Numbered from the stretch's first letter, positions 47,692 to 57,794 are shown. The stretch is DNA of 64,000 nt from Bartonella sp. AU18XJBT (GCF_028618595.1 NZ_JAQITE010000008.1:1-64000); one strand, 5' to 3'. Program-made: numbers and translations. Notes: generated from the sequence alone by a model not told the origin.

Positions 47692-48543
47692 ATGAACAAA
47701 ATGATAAATAAAAGAGATCATACAAAGGCTTTATTTGATAATTTGGTCTTAACTTCCTTGAAAAAACAGAGAGAGACTAGGGAGTTACCCATTGTCAAAT
47801 CACCTCTTCGTTATCCGGGAGGGAAAAGTCGCGCTGTTCCTATGATTATTAATAACTATATAAGGAAACAGAAAACTTTATGTTCTCCTTTTGTAGGAGG
47901 TGGTTCAATTGAATTAACCTTAGCAAAAAGAGGAACAAGGGTTTATGCTTATGATGCTTTTAAGCCGCTTGTTATTTTTTGGCAGATGCTTTTGAAAGAT
48001 GCTTCAGCTCTTGCAGAAAAAGTGAGAGAATATGAAGATATGACTCCCGTAATGTTTTATAATCTCCAAAAAACTTTTGGGAATATTAAAAATCAATTAG
48101 AGATTGCTGCCGTTTTTTTTGTTCTTAATCGCTCTTCTTTTTCCGGAACAACACTTTCTGGCGGTATGTCTCCAGGACACCCCCGATTCAATTATCGTTC
48201 TATTGAACGGCTTAAAGATTTTAAGATTGAAAATTTTACAGTGGAACACAGAGATTTTACAGAAAGTATTCCTAAACACTTTAACGATTTTCTTTATTGT
48301 GATCCTCCATATCTTATTAATCAAAAACTTTACGGTCAAAAAGGCGATAAACATAATTCCTTTGATCATCAAGCTCTTGCTGAACTTTTGAGAAAGCATC
48401 ACAGATGGGTTTTATCTTATAATGATTGTGTGGAGGTTAGAGAACTTTATAAAGGACATACAATACTTAATCCTGAATGGACTTACGGTATGGGAAACAA
48501 TAAAAAATCAAATGAACTCGTAATTTTGAGTAAGGATCTTTAG
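47692..48543 (+). CDS. D12-class DNA adenine N6-methyltransferase
   Basis: A 283-residue methyltransferase of the Dam/D12 class. The SAM motifs are LRYPGGKSRAVPMI (motif X) and CSPFVGGGSIELTLA (motif I); the catalytic motif IV is LYCDPPYLIN, which specifies amino-methylation of adenine. The specificity region lies between. ATG 47692 follows GGAGCTGACAAT. The nuclease gene starts 8 bases after its stop, so the two form a restriction-modification pair and the methylase probably protects host DNA from it. Sequence looks more AT-rich than adjacent housekeeping genes, consistent with transfer. Confidence 0.88.
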   Translation: MNKMINKRDHTKALFDNLVLTSLKKQRETRELPIVKSPLRYPGGKSRAVPMIINNYIRKQKTLCSPFVGGGSIELTLAKRGTRVYAYDAFKPLVIFWQMLLKDASALAEKVREYEDMTPVMFYNLQKTFGNIKNQLEIAAVFFVLNRSSFSGTTLSGGMSPGHPRFNYRSIERLKDFKIENFTVEHRDFTESIPKHFNDFLYCDPPYLINQKLYGQKGDKHNSFDHQALAELLRKHHRWVLSYNDCVEVRELYKGHTILNPEWTYGMGNNKKSNELVILSKDL

Positions 48544-48551
48544 GAAATTGC

Positions 48552-49418
48552 ATGAATCAGGTAGAAAATGGAAAAGCCTTTGAATATGCTTTGGCTATGG
48601 GGTTTAAAAAAGCAACAAAGGCTTCTATAGAGTTTAATTCGTCCTTTCAAATAGCGGAGTCTTTTTATAATTTATTTAATGATACTGAAAAAAGGCTTTT
48701 AAATCTTGCTTCTATTGAAGCAGCTGTTTTCTTACAGTTACATGATAAAAATATTAGAAACACGAAAACTATTGTTCTTCAGGAAGATTCTGTTGGGATC
48801 AAAGGAGATGTCCGTGATATTATTTTAAAAGTTCCTGAAAATCCTATTGGTATTTCTGCAAAACATAATCATAGCGCTATCAAACATCCTCGCCTTTCCA
48901 GTAAAATAGATTTTGGTAAAGAATGGACAGGCTATCCGTGTAGCAGCGTTTATTTTAATGAAGTTAGACCTATTTTTGATTATTTAGCAGAGCTTAGAGA
49001 TAAGAAGATGTTTTTTAGAGATATAGAGGATAAAGACAGCAGAGTTTATCTTCCAATACTAGAAGCTTTTTCTAAAGAACTTCAAAGGCTTTGTTTAGAT
49101 TATCAAGATAAATTTGTGAAGCTATTGTTTCAGTATGTTATAGGTTCTTATGATTTTTATAAAATTATGATAGATACAAGATCTAAACAAAAACGGGTAA
49201 TTATTCAGTCTTTTAATTTGAATGGCACTCTGGGATATGGTCGTAAATGGAAAATTCCAAGCAAAATTTTATCAGTTGCACTAAAACCAGAAAGTAAAAA
49301 CAAACTCGTTATAATTTTTGAAGATGGTTGGAGCATTTCTTTTAGAATTCATAATGCATCCAGTAAAGTAGAATCTTCTTTAAAGTTCGATATTCAATTT
49401 GTGGGATTATCTTCTTAG
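48552..49418 (+). CDS. HaeIII-family type II restriction endonuclease
   Basis: A 288-residue protein. NGKAFEYALAMGF at the N-terminus, GIKGDVRDIILKV near residue 95 and IGISAKHNHSAIKHPRLSSK near 110 match the PF09556 (HaeIII) family; the Asp of GDVRDI and the Lys-His of SAKHNH are likely active-site residues. ATG 48552 lies 8 bases downstream of the methylase gene. HaeIII itself cuts GGCC and is protected by a cytosine methylase, so pairing with an adenine methylase suggests a different target. The site cannot be read from sequence. The protein appears full length. Confidence 0.78.
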   Translation: MNQVENGKAFEYALAMGFKKATKASIEFNSSFQIAESFYNLFNDTEKRLLNLASIEAAVFLQLHDKNIRNTKTIVLQEDSVGIKGDVRDIILKVPENPIGISAKHNHSAIKHPRLSSKIDFGKEWTGYPCSSVYFNEVRPIFDYLAELRDKKMFFRDIEDKDSRVYLPILEAFSKELQRLCLDYQDKFVKLLFQYVIGSYDFYKIMIDTRSKQKRVIIQSFNLNGTLGYGRKWKIPSKILSVALKPESKNKLVIIFEDGWSISFRIHNASSKVESSLKFDIQFVGLSS

Positions 49419-49498
49419 GTTGTTAGTCATCAAATTCCGATGGTTTAATGATAGAGATAATTTTTTAAAATGGAGCTGTTGGCTGTTTCAAGGCAGAT

Positions 49499-51394
49499 TT
49501 ATTTCTTATGAATATGAGGCTTTTTATCACTAAAAAGTATTTCTAATTGTTTTGTTATGGCGTTGGCGAGTTCTTCAGCATTCATAATTGTTACAGCACG
49601 TTGATAATAACGTGTGACGTCATGACCAATTCCAATGGCAATGAGTTCGATGGGGGAGTGTGTTTGGATTTTTTGAATCACTGCGCGTAAGTGTTTTTCT
49701 AGATAATTGCTGGAGTTGACCGATAGTGTCGAATCATCAACAGGAGCACCATCAGAAATGACCATGAGGATGCGACGTTGTTCACGCCGCGATAAAAGAC
49801 GTTGATGAGCCCAAATTAAAGCTTCTCCGTCGATATTTTCTTTTAATAATCCTTCTTGCATCATCAAGCCTAAATTGCGTCGTGCACGACGCCATGGGGT
49901 ATCAGCACTTTTATAGATGATATGGCATAAATCATTGAGGCGTCCAGGATTATGGAGTTTGTTTTGGGTAAGCCATTGTTCGCGCGATTTTCCTCCTTTC
50001 CAAGTTTTAGTGGTAAAACCTAAAATTTCAACTTTGACACCACAACGTTCAAGAGTTTGTGCCAAAATATCAGCACAACTTGCGGCAACGCTAATGGGGC
50101 GTCCGCGCATTGAGCCAGAATTATCAATGAGAAGTGAAACAACCGTGTCTCGAAATTGGGTGTTGCTTTCCATTTTAAAAGAAAGGGGTTGCATGGGGTC
50201 AATAATTAGACGTGGAAGCCGTGCTGTATCAAGATATCCTTCTTCAAGGTCAAAGTTCCAGTTGCGATTTTGTTGCGCCATCAAGCGGCGCTGGAGACGG
50301 TTTGCTAAACGGCCAACGATGTTTTGAAGATGATTGATTTGCTTATCAAGATAACGGCGTAAGTGATCTAACTCGTTTTCAGAACAAAAATCTGTTGCTT
50401 CCAAAATTTCATCAAATTGACGGGTGAAGATTTTATAATTACCAAGTCTTTCCATTTGTTCCGAATCGGAAAAAAGGCGTTTGGCTCTGCTCGGCTTTTC
50501 TTGCCAAGGTTCATTTTTTTGTTCGCCGTCAGCTTGATCATTGTTGTTTGATTGTGTCGCTTGTGTTTTGCCGTCGTCTTGCACATCACTTTCTTGTTCA
50601 GTGCTGGTTTGTTCTTCACTTTGAGCGTATTTTTTATTTTTACCCTCTTCTTTTGCTTGGTCTTGAGGTTCACATTCGTTTTTTAATTTTTTATTGTTTT
50701 CACTGTTAGAAGCTTTAGCTTGTTGCACTGTCATTTTGAGTGTAGCAAGCATTTGGCGAACAATCTGTGCAAAAGCTTGTTGGTTGTAAATATGATGTGA
50801 GAGTTCATTGAGTTCTGCTGCTGCTTTTTGTTCGAGTTCTTGACGCCACAATTCTAAGACAGGACCTACTTCTTTTGGAGCTGTGCGCTTTGTTATTTTT
50901 TCACGCAATAAAAGTGCAATCGCTTCTTGGATGGGGGCTTCACTTTGGTTGCTAATTTTATGATAATGGGCTCTTTTATATTTATCGGCGAGCATGATAT
51001 CAAGATTTTTTGCAAGCCCCTCCATGGCTAAAGTGCCAATTGCTTCAACACGTGTTTGTTCGAGGGCATCAAAGACAGCACGTGCTTCTGATTCTAGTGG
51101 AGCAAATTGCATGTGAATACGGTTATCATGCCATGCTTTGCGTAGAGCCATGGAATCACCTAATCCGCGGGTAATGGTGATGTCTTTATTCGTTGCGTAT
51201 TGAGGTAAGTCTGGTAAACGCGCACAACTTTCGCTTAAAGATGGTCGATTATGACTAAAGGAAACTTCAAGGTTGTTTGTGCCTGCAATTGCACGCATAC
51301 AGATGGAAAGTGCTTTTTTAAAAGCTTCAGCATTAAGAGTGTTGTTGGAAGAGTCCTTTGCCAGATTTTTGTTGTCGCCAATGTTGGTAGCCAT
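49499..51394 (-). CDS. cobT: CobT-like cobaltochelatase subunit (VWA domain)
   Basis: A 631-residue protein. An N-terminal helical domain is followed by a long acidic and glutamine-rich linker (about residues 215-300) and a C-terminal von Willebrand A domain with MIDAS motif [16 protein letters not shown] and [15 protein letters not shown]. With CobS it forms the AAA+-type activator of aerobic cobaltochelatase CobN in cobalamin synthesis. ATG 51394 lies 14 bases after cobS, so the two are cotranscribed. No other cobalamin gene is in this window; a cobST pair without cobN would have another job. Confidence 0.92.
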   Translation of the reverse strand: MATNIGDNKNLAKDSSNNTLNAEAFKKALSICMRAIAGTNNLEVSFSHNRPSLSESCARLPDLPQYATNKDITITRGLGDSMALRKAWHDNRIHMQFAPLESEARAVFDALEQTRVEAIGTLAMEGLAKNLDIMLADKYKRAHYHKISNQSEAPIQEAIALLLREKITKRTAPKEVGPVLELWRQELEQKAAAELNELSHHIYNQQAFAQIVRQMLATLKMTVQQAKASNSENNKKLKNECEPQDQAKEEGKNKKYAQSEEQTSTEQESDVQDDGKTQATQSNNNDQADGEQKNEPWQEKPSRAKRLFSDSEQMERLGNYKIFTRQFDEILEATDFCSENELDHLRRYLDKQINHLQNIVGRLANRLQRRLMAQQNRNWNFDLEEGYLDTARLPRLIIDPMQPLSFKMESNTQFRDTVVSLLIDNSGSMRGRPISVAASCADILAQTLERCGVKVEILGFTTKTWKGGKSREQWLTQNKLHNPGRLNDLCHIIYKSADTPWRRARRNLGLMMQEGLLKENIDGEALIWAHQRLLSRREQRRILMVISDGAPVDDSTLSVNSSNYLEKHLRAVIQKIQTHSPIELIAIGIGHDVTRYYQRAVTIMNAEELANAITKQLEILFSDKKPHIHKK

Positions 51395-51408
51395 GAGTGA
51401 CAGATTCC

Positions 51409-52389
51409 TTAAGGCGAAACACCATGAACGAGTGATTCGGGAAGTTCTTGTCCAAAGGCGCGTTGATAAAATTCTGCAACAGTGGCACGTTCGAGTTCAT
51501 CACATTTATTGAGAAAGGTTAATCGGAAGGCAAAGCCGACATCTTGAAAAATTGTTGTATTTTCTGCCCAAGTAATGACGGTACGTGGACTCATGACAGT
51601 TGAAAGATCTCCATTGATAAAAGATTGTCGTACCATATCAGCAACATGAACCATTTGTGAAATTGTCTTTTTTCCCTCAGCTGTTTGAAAAGATTTGACC
51701 TTTGAACAAATGATATTAACCTCTTTATCATGGGGCAAATAATTGAGTATCGCAACAATAGACCAGCGGTCCATTTGAGCTTGATTGATCTGTTGGGTAC
51801 CATGATAGAGACCGGTTGTATCACCAAGACCAATGGTGTTTGCTGTTGCAAAAAGACGAAAGGCTGGATGTGGAGAGATGACACGGCTTTGATCAAGTAA
51901 GCTTAGTTTTCCAGAGGTTTCAAGAACGCGTTGGATGACAAACATAACATCGGGACGCCCAGCGTCATATTCGTCGAAAACAAGAGCAATATTATTTTGA
52001 TAAGCCCATGGCAAAATGCCTTCTTTAAATTCAGTGATTTGTAAGCCATCTTTTAAAACGATAGCGTCTTTTCCTACAAGATCGATACGACTTACATGAC
52101 TATCGAGATTAATGCGGACACAAGGCCAGTTGAGGCGTGCAGCAACTTGTTCAATATGCGTTGATTTTCCTGTACCGTGATAGCCAGAAATCATTACACG
52201 ACGGTTAAAGGTAAAACCTGCGAGAATCGCTAAAGTTGTTTGCTGATCAAAAAGATAATTGGGATCAATATCAGGCACATGGGAACTTTTTTTGCTAAAA
52301 GCAGGGACTTTCAGATCTGTTTCAATATGAAATAGATTGCGAGCAGAAAGTGTAATATCGGGCAAATTTTCAACGGTAAGATTTGTCAT
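51409..52389 (-). CDS. cobS: CobS-like cobaltochelatase AAA+ ATPase
   Basis: A 326-residue MoxR-like AAA+ protein. Walker A is [17 protein letters not shown], Walker [18 protein letters not shown], and the sensor region [20 protein letters not shown]. It opens with an N-terminal [17 protein letters not shown] segment typical of CobS. ATG 52389 gives family length. Gene order DnaJ-like, cobS, cobT is conserved in Rhizobiales. Confidence 0.93.
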   Translation of the reverse strand: MTNLTVENLPDITLSARNLFHIETDLKVPAFSKKSSHVPDIDPNYLFDQQTTLAILAGFTFNRRVMISGYHGTGKSTHIEQVAARLNWPCVRINLDSHVSRIDLVGKDAIVLKDGLQITEFKEGILPWAYQNNIALVFDEYDAGRPDVMFVIQRVLETSGKLSLLDQSRVISPHPAFRLFATANTIGLGDTTGLYHGTQQINQAQMDRWSIVAILNYLPHDKEVNIICSKVKSFQTAEGKKTISQMVHVADMVRQSFINGDLSTVMSPRTVITWAENTTIFQDVGFAFRLTFLNKCDELERATVAEFYQRAFGQELPESLVHGVSP

Positions 52390-52589
52390 TGTGTTTCTGG
52401 AAGGGAGAGGACGCTATTTATTCATTAGAAACGATACAAGAGTTAGAGCATTTATGCAATGCTCTATAATGAGAGCCTTAGATATTGAAGGAAGATTTTT
52501 ACGTATTCTATAATGTTTTGCAAAAAAAATAGTATCTTGCGCAAATAATGATGGTCTAAATGAAAATAGGCTCATACAAGCGCGCATTT

Positions 52590-53210
52590 TTAGCACAAAC
52601 CAGACTTTTTTAGCAAATTATAAGCATGTAAAACATCACGAAAGCGCTCTTCTGAAGCACGATTACCACCATTGGAATCAGGATGGTGCTTTTTTACCAA
52701 CTCTTTATATTTCATTTTGATGTCTTCTGCTGAAGCGTTTGCCTGTAGTCCCAGTGTATCAAAAGCTTTTGCTTCTAAGGGCTTTAATTTTCGTGAGAAA
52801 TTATTGCTTGAATGCCGCTCAGTGAAAAGCGTGAAGGGATCGCGCATGCGATTTTGATAGGCAGCTGTTCCAGAGCGAATCTTTGCATAATTAGCGGCTG
52901 TTTTTCTCGATGTACCATTGCTCAGATCTGTAGGCCATGTCGGACGATGTCCTGTGAGAGCATCCTTTTGAAATTTTGCAATATCTTTATTGCTAAGACC
53001 AGAGAAGTAATTAAAATTTTTATTATAGGCGCGTACGTGTTCAATACAAAAATATAAATACTGTCCTTCGTGATTTCGACCTGCGGGTGCTTTATGGGAT
53101 CCAGTTTTTTCACAACCTTCCCACTGGCACTGTTGCGCTTCTGGCTCAGCTTTTTGTTTTTTATTTGAGCTTATGCGAATTGAATCGAATAATTTAGATG
53201 TTATTGTCAT
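52590..53210 (-). CDS. J-domain protein
   Basis: A 206-residue protein with a C-terminal J domain (AFDTLGLQANASAEDIKMKY, then LVKKHHPDSNGG with the HPD motif). The N-terminal half carries a cysteine/histidine cluster (CQWEGCEKTGSHKAP and YFCIEHVRAYN) that may bind a metal. Such proteins sit beside cobS and bolA in Rhizobiales and probably recruit DnaK to specific clients. ATG 53210 is a good start. It is divergent from bolA. Confidence 0.87.
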   Translation of the reverse strand: MTITSKLFDSIRISSNKKQKAEPEAQQCQWEGCEKTGSHKAPAGRNHEGQYLYFCIEHVRAYNKNFNYFSGLSNKDIAKFQKDALTGHRPTWPTDLSNGTSRKTAANYAKIRSGTAAYQNRMRDPFTLFTERHSSNNFSRKLKPLEAKAFDTLGLQANASAEDIKMKYKELVKKHHPDSNGGNRASEERFRDVLHAYNLLKKSGLC

Positions 53211-53335
53211 ATCCTTGGTTTATGCAAAATTGATTAATTTTACAAGAATTGACTTTTAAAAAATTTATTTTCACACTTAATTTTATTATGAAAAAGGGGT
53301 ACTTTTGCACGTTCATTTTGTTTGAGGAATGAAAA

Positions 53336-53608
53336 ATGTTTATAGAAACAATAATAAAGAGAAAGCTTCAGGATGCTTTTCATCCGCAAAAGCTTGAAGT
53401 GATTAACGAAAGTCATCTTCATGAGGGGCATCGTCATAATGAACATGCTTTTGATGGTAAAGGAGAAACACATTTTCGAGTGAAAATTTTATCTTCTTCT
53501 TTTTCCAATATGACACGCGTAGAAATACATCGAGCGATTTATAAAGTTTTGCAAGAAGAGTTAGCTACTTGTGTCCATGCTTTGGCACTTGAGGTTGAAA
53601 CACTCTGA
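53336..53608 (+). CDS. BolA family protein
   Basis: A 90-residue BolA-fold protein with FHPQKLEVINESHLHEGH, THFRVKILSSSF and RVEIHRAIYKVLQEEL. BolA proteins partner with monothiol glutaredoxins in iron-sulfur trafficking and regulation. ATG 53336 has GAGGAATG upstream. The invariant His in VHALAL near the C-terminus is present. Confidence 0.92.
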   Translation: MFIETIIKRKLQDAFHPQKLEVINESHLHEGHRHNEHAFDGKGETHFRVKILSSSFSNMTRVEIHRAIYKVLQEELATCVHALALEVETL

Positions 53609-53626
53609 TTTTTTGATGAGACGTTT

Positions 53627-54595
53627 TTAGGAACGGGGATGGGACTTTTGATAAATTTTTAACAAATGGTCTGTATCGACATGGGTATAGATTTGTGTGG
53701 TGGAAAGACTAGCGTGCCCAAGAAGTTCTTGAATCGTGCGCAAATCTCCCCCCCGTGATAAAAGATGGGTGGCAAAAGAATGGCGCAGTGTGTGAGGCGT
53801 TGCAGTTTCTGGTAAACCAAGGCTTGCTCGTAAGTTGCGTACAGTTTTCTGAATAATGGCGGGTTGTAGAGGACCGCCTCGCGCTCCGCGAAACATGGGT
53901 TGGTTATCTCTTAAAGGATATGGGCAACATTTGAGATAATTTTGTACAGCTTCGTAAACAATTTTGATGAGAGGAACAAGGCGTGTTTTGCCACCTTTTC
54001 CTGTGATAAATAAACTTGTTTTTTCAGGATCAGAAAATTGTTCTGGTGTGAGGCTTAAGGCTTCTGATATTCGCATTCCACAGCCATAGAGAAGCATGAG
54101 GACAGCCGCATTACGAGCGCTAATCCAAGGTTCATTTTCTAGCTGGTTTTCTTGTTTGACTATGTGAAGTGCTGATTTGATCGCTAAAGGTTTTGGGAGC
54201 GATTTTGAGTGTTTGGGGCTTCGGATAAGTTGAGCCGCGGGAACATTGACGATACCTTCGCGTGATAGGTACTTGAAAAAAGAACGTATGCCTGCCACTC
54301 CGCGGCTTAAAGAGCGAGCACTTACATTGTTTGTACGCCGATAAGCAAGATAAGCACGCAAGTCACTGATGCGTAAATGAGCAAGATCTGTAAAGGTTGG
54401 TATATGGCTTAAGTGTTGACAGAGAAAAGACAAAAATTGCCGTGTATCACGTTCATAGGCTTGCACTGTTTGTGCCGACATACGACGTGTTTGAATGAGA
54501 CACTCTAACCAACTTTTCCTTGCGTTTAAAATTGCATGGTCTGCTGGAATGAGAGGAATATTTTTATCTTTTCTCTTGTCGTTTTTGATAGGCAT
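53627..54595 (-). CDS. xerC: Tyrosine recombinase XerC
   Basis: A 322-residue site-specific recombinase resolving chromosome dimers at dif with XerD. The core-binding domain has RRMSAQTVQAYERDTRQFL and SRGVAGIRSFFKYLSREG; the catalytic residues are Arg in GCGMRISEAL, Lys in GKGGKTRLVPL, His-x-x-Arg in HTLRHSFATHLL, and His and Tyr in LLGHASLSTTQIYTHV. It is the only intact tyrosine recombinase in the window; all phage-type ones are relics. It begins 3 bases after the SapC-like gene, so the two are probably cotranscribed. Confidence 0.9.
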   Translation of the reverse strand: MPIKNDKRKDKNIPLIPADHAILNARKSWLECLIQTRRMSAQTVQAYERDTRQFLSFLCQHLSHIPTFTDLAHLRISDLRAYLAYRRTNNVSARSLSRGVAGIRSFFKYLSREGIVNVPAAQLIRSPKHSKSLPKPLAIKSALHIVKQENQLENEPWISARNAAVLMLLYGCGMRISEALSLTPEQFSDPEKTSLFITGKGGKTRLVPLIKIVYEAVQNYLKCCPYPLRDNQPMFRGARGGPLQPAIIQKTVRNLRASLGLPETATPHTLRHSFATHLLSRGGDLRTIQELLGHASLSTTQIYTHVDTDHLLKIYQKSHPRS

Positions 54596-54598
54596 TAT

Positions 54599-55420
54599 CT
54601 AGTTGAGGGTTTCTTTCTTTTTAGATTTTTCATCGTTAGAATGACCATTCTTGTTTTGGGGTTCCTCTTCACGATTGATAATCTGCTTTTCACCTTTGAG
54701 AGAGAGTATTTTTAAAAGATTGTGCGTTGACATCAAATGCGCAAAAATTAATCCTAAAAAGCCATTTTTATGAAGTTTAGCAAGTTGGCTTGCTGATAAT
54801 TTATTCAATTTTTCTTCATCAACAACCCAAAAATGTTCCAACTGCGCTGAGAGACCTTTATCGTTTTTCACATTGATGGATTTTTGACTTAGAAGATCCA
54901 TTTCCACAAGAGCATCAATAAACTCAGAGGTTTTCTCCATAGCGATTTTAAAACTTTCAAGAAAACGAATACGTTCTTCCATAAAAGGAGAAATAGAGCC
55001 GTCGGAATTAAAAAGTTCTGTTCCTGCAACTTCATTAAACATACCTGACTGTTGATCAAAGCAAACAGAAAGTTCTTTTTCATTACTAATTTGTGCTAGA
55101 ACAAAAGGATAGCGACGGACAAAAGCAGGGACATAAGTATTGGTTTTCCAACTTTTATCAGAAGCGATATAGTCATTTTCGTCATTAGAAAGACCGACAA
55201 GAGCCGCGGATGTGTAGTGCCGTTTTTTTTGTTCATCTTCGGCGCACATAAATAAAATAGGATAGTCTAGTGCTGCTTGAAAATATTCAGTACTTGCTAA
55301 AGGAACCCAGTGAGTATCTTTGGCAAAAGACATATCACTCGGAGGAGCAAATTTTAGATTTTTATGGGAAACTTTGTTGATTGGCGTGATATCTTTGTAA
55401 AATAGCATAATATTTGCCAT
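54599..55420 (-). CDS. SapC family protein
   Basis: A 273-residue protein with HWVPLASTEYFQAALDYPIL, TYVPAFVRRYPFVLA and FNSDGSISPFMEERIRFLES, the hallmark segments of PF07277 (SapC), and a C-terminal HFWVVDEEKLNKLSASQLAK block followed by a polar tail. The family was named from an S-layer-linked gene in Campylobacter, but its biochemical role is unknown. ATG 55420 or the ATG four codons later could be used. It is divergent from rimM. Confidence 0.83.
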   Translation of the reverse strand: MANIMLFYKDITPINKVSHKNLKFAPPSDMSFAKDTHWVPLASTEYFQAALDYPILFMCAEDEQKKRHYTSAALVGLSNDENDYIASDKSWKTNTYVPAFVRRYPFVLAQISNEKELSVCFDQQSGMFNEVAGTELFNSDGSISPFMEERIRFLESFKIAMEKTSEFIDALVEMDLLSQKSINVKNDKGLSAQLEHFWVVDEEKLNKLSASQLAKLHKNGFLGLIFAHLMSTHNLLKILSLKGEKQIINREEEPQNKNGHSNDEKSKKKETLN

Positions 55421-55552
55421 AAGACTTTCTCCTTTATTAATTTGTTTTTGTTACCAAGAAAGGTCTTTTAGAAGATTGTCTCATATGGCAACAAGATTGA
55501 ATAGAAAACTATAAGATTGAAGGGTTCATTTTTGAGAGATAATATCTTTTTC

Positions 55553-56116
55553 ATGAAGTATAATAAAGAAAAGCTTAAAAATAAAGTCTATCTTGCCATT
55601 ATTGGTATGCCTCATGGTATAAAAGGAGATGTTTTTGTTAAAATTCTAAGTGCTGAGCCACAGCGTTTCAAGTCTTACAGCACTCTTTATGATGATATGG
55701 GGCGTTCTTATGAAATTGTAACTCTTCGCATACAAAAAAATAAGGCGATTGTACATTTTAAAGGGGTAGAAAATCGTAATGCGGCTGAGTCTTTAAAAGG
55801 TATTCGCCTTTATGTGACGCGTGATCAATTAATTGATGATTTGATGGAGGATGAGTTTTATCAAGTTGATTTAATAGGCTTGAGTGTTCAAGATTGTGGG
55901 GAAAAAATCTTAGGTGAAGTGTGTGGTTTCTTTAATTTCGGGGCTGGTGATTTGCTTGAAATACGTTTGAATACGGGTAAAAAAGTTCTTATTCCCTTTA
56001 GTAAAGCGGCGGTACCAGAAATTTGTATGGATTCTGGTTTTCTTGTTGTTGATCCCATGGCAGCTGGTTTAAGTGATGGGGGAGACAATGATAAAAAGGA
56101 AATAGCTGGAATCTAA
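55553..56116 (+). CDS. rimM: Ribosome maturation factor RimM
   Basis: A 187-residue 30S assembly factor. YLAIIGMPHGIKGDVFVKIL marks the N-terminal RimM domain, and FYQVDLIGLSVQDC with GEVCGFFNFGAGDLLEIRL the PRC-barrel domain. ATG 55553 gives the expected N-terminus after a short basic stretch; upstream TTG codons at 55517 and 55532 would extend it without family support. Its usual upstream partner rpsP is about 19 kb away here. Confidence 0.88.
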   Translation: MKYNKEKLKNKVYLAIIGMPHGIKGDVFVKILSAEPQRFKSYSTLYDDMGRSYEIVTLRIQKNKAIVHFKGVENRNAAESLKGIRLYVTRDQLIDDLMEDEFYQVDLIGLSVQDCGEKILGEVCGFFNFGAGDLLEIRLNTGKKVLIPFSKAAVPEICMDSGFLVVDPMAAGLSDGGDNDKKEIAGI

Positions 56117-56398
56117 AAATAAAGATGAAAAATAACAGACGAATTTCGTCAATAAAAAGTGGAAAAAGTGGAAAGTGTGGAAATATTAAAAATGCACTTT
56201 TGAGCAGATATTTTAAGCACTTTATCTCGAGACAGTCCTGAATTTTTAGAGTCTTTTTTAGTGCAAGTATTTAGAAGGATTATATTGAATATGGCGCATA
56301 TCAAGGAGATTTAATTTAACGCTATAGCGTTAAATATTTTGTTTGTGCTCTTTTTACTATTAAGAGTCTGTTTAAGAAAATTAAGGATGAGAAATAAA
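56117..56398. other. Spacer between rimM and trmD
   Basis: About 280 bp, unusually long for genes often packed together. A perfect inverted repeat TTTAACGCTATAGCGTTAAA at about 56314-56333 sits before trmD and could be an operator or a weak hairpin. Confidence 0.45.
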
Positions 56399-57097
56399 AT
56401 GAAGTTTCAGGCGCGCGTTTTAACCCTTTATCCTGAAATGTTTCCTGGTCTTTTAGGGTATTCTTTAGCAGGGCAAGCTTTAGAGCGCGGAATTTGGTCA
56501 CTGGAGACGGTACAAATTAGGGATTTTGCTTTGGATAAACATCATAGCGTTGATGATACACCTGCTGGTGGGGGGGCTGGTATGGTGATGCGGGCGGATG
56601 TATTGGCGGCTGCTCTTGATTGTTGTCCACAGGATTCGCCAAGATTGTTGATGAGTCCACGTGGGCGCCCTTTTGACCAAGCTTATGCGCATAGCTTGGC
56701 GCGTGATACGGGTGTAACGTTAGTTTGTGGACGTTTTGAAGGGGTTGATGAGCGAGTCATAGAAGCACGAGAATTAGAAGAAGTCTCTATTGGTGATTAT
56801 ATTCTTTCAGGGGGTGAAACAGCCGCATTGGTTATCTTGGATGCTGTTATACGTCTTCTGCCTGGAGTGATGGGAAATGCAGCTTCTGCGAAGAGTGAAA
56901 GTTTTGAAAATGGCTTGCTGGAACATCCGCAATATACACGTCCTTCTCTTTTCGAAGGGCGGGGTATTCCGCCTGTGTTGCTCTCAGGTCATCACAAAGC
57001 GATCGCAGATTGGCGTCAAAGTCAAGCCGAATTGTTAACACGTCAACGTCGCCCTGATCTTTATGCGCGTTATGATAAAAATCATCAGAAAACTTGA
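56399..57097 (+). CDS. trmD: tRNA (guanine-N1-)-methyltransferase
   Basis: A 232-residue SPOUT methyltransferase that makes m1G37 in tRNAs. [20 protein letters not shown] at the start, [35 protein letters not shown] and [15 protein letters not shown] (knot and SAM site) are all present. ATG 56399 is chosen over upstream ATGs because it starts the conserved region and AAGGA lies 12 bases before it. A strong terminator follows the gene. Confidence 0.95.
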   Translation: MKFQARVLTLYPEMFPGLLGYSLAGQALERGIWSLETVQIRDFALDKHHSVDDTPAGGGAGMVMRADVLAAALDCCPQDSPRLLMSPRGRPFDQAYAHSLARDTGVTLVCGRFEGVDERVIEARELEEVSIGDYILSGGETAALVILDAVIRLLPGVMGNAASAKSESFENGLLEHPQYTRPSLFEGRGIPPVLLSGHHKAIADWRQSQAELLTRQRRPDLYARYDKNHQKT

Positions 57098-57126
57098 TTC
57101 ATATGATAAGGTGGTGTATTGCATGG

Positions 57127-57148
57127 CTCTCTTTTTAGAGAGTTTTTT
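57127..57148 (+). terminator. Intrinsic terminator after trmD
   Basis: CTCTCT (57127-57132), a TTTT loop and AGAGAG (57137-57142) are followed by six Ts. This should separate trmD transcription from rplS, which then needs its own promoter in the following 160 bp. Confidence 0.8.
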
Positions 57149-57306
57149 ATAAAAGGTTTTCTGTAGTTCCAGAATTAAAATGAAGGAATGGTGTATTCGC
57201 TCCTGTGTAAGGCATAGCCTAAAGAGCTCCTTATTCTTAATAAAGGCTTTTTTGGTAAGAGTTGAGCGCTCTGACTGTTCGATAAAGAACATGAAGGATA
57301 AAAGAA

Positions 57307-57747
57307 ATGAATATTATCGCACAACTTGAAGCTGAACAATGTGCAAAAATTGAAGAAAAGCGCCAATTTCCAGCCTTTCAGCCAGGAGATACAGTCCGTG
57401 TCATGGTGCGTGTGACGGAAGGTACGCGGACGCGTGTTCAGGCTTATGAAGGTGTTTGTATTGCGCGTTCAGGCGGTGGGTTGAATGAGACCTTTACAGT
57501 ACGCAAGATTTCTTATGGTGAAGGGGTGGAACGGGTATTTCCTGTTTATTCTCCGTTAATTGAAGGTGTTGAGCTGGTGCGCCGTGGTAAAGTGCGTCGT
57601 GCAAAACTCTATTATCTTCGTGGTTTGAGAGGTAAAGCTGCGCGTATCGCTGAAAAGAGAGATTATCGGAAAAAAGCTGAAAAGGTTGTTGAGAAAGTAG
57701 AAGTGGCAGCTGTAAGCACAGATGTTGAAAAGCAAGTTGCTGAGTAG
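57307..57747 (+). CDS. rplS: 50S ribosomal protein L19
   Basis: A 146-residue ribosomal protein. [40 protein letters not shown] and [20 protein letters not shown] are diagnostic, with a basic, alanine-rich tail. ATG 57307 follows AAGGATAAAAGAA. Confidence 0.96.
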   Translation: MNIIAQLEAEQCAKIEEKRQFPAFQPGDTVRVMVRVTEGTRTRVQAYEGVCIARSGGGLNETFTVRKISYGEGVERVFPVYSPLIEGVELVRRGKVRRAKLYYLRGLRGKAARIAEKRDYRKKAEKVVEKVEVAAVSTDVEKQVAE

Positions 57748-57774
57748 AGATTATATCGGCTAAACTTTATGCAA

Positions 57775-57794
57775 AAGCGGCTTTTATGCCGCTT
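57775..57794 (+). terminator. Hairpin terminator after rplS
   Basis: AAGCGGC (57775-57781) and GCCGCTT (57788-57794) form a perfect 7-bp stem around TTTTAT. The T-run after it is weak (ATTTGTGTC), so termination may be partial. Confidence 0.65.
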
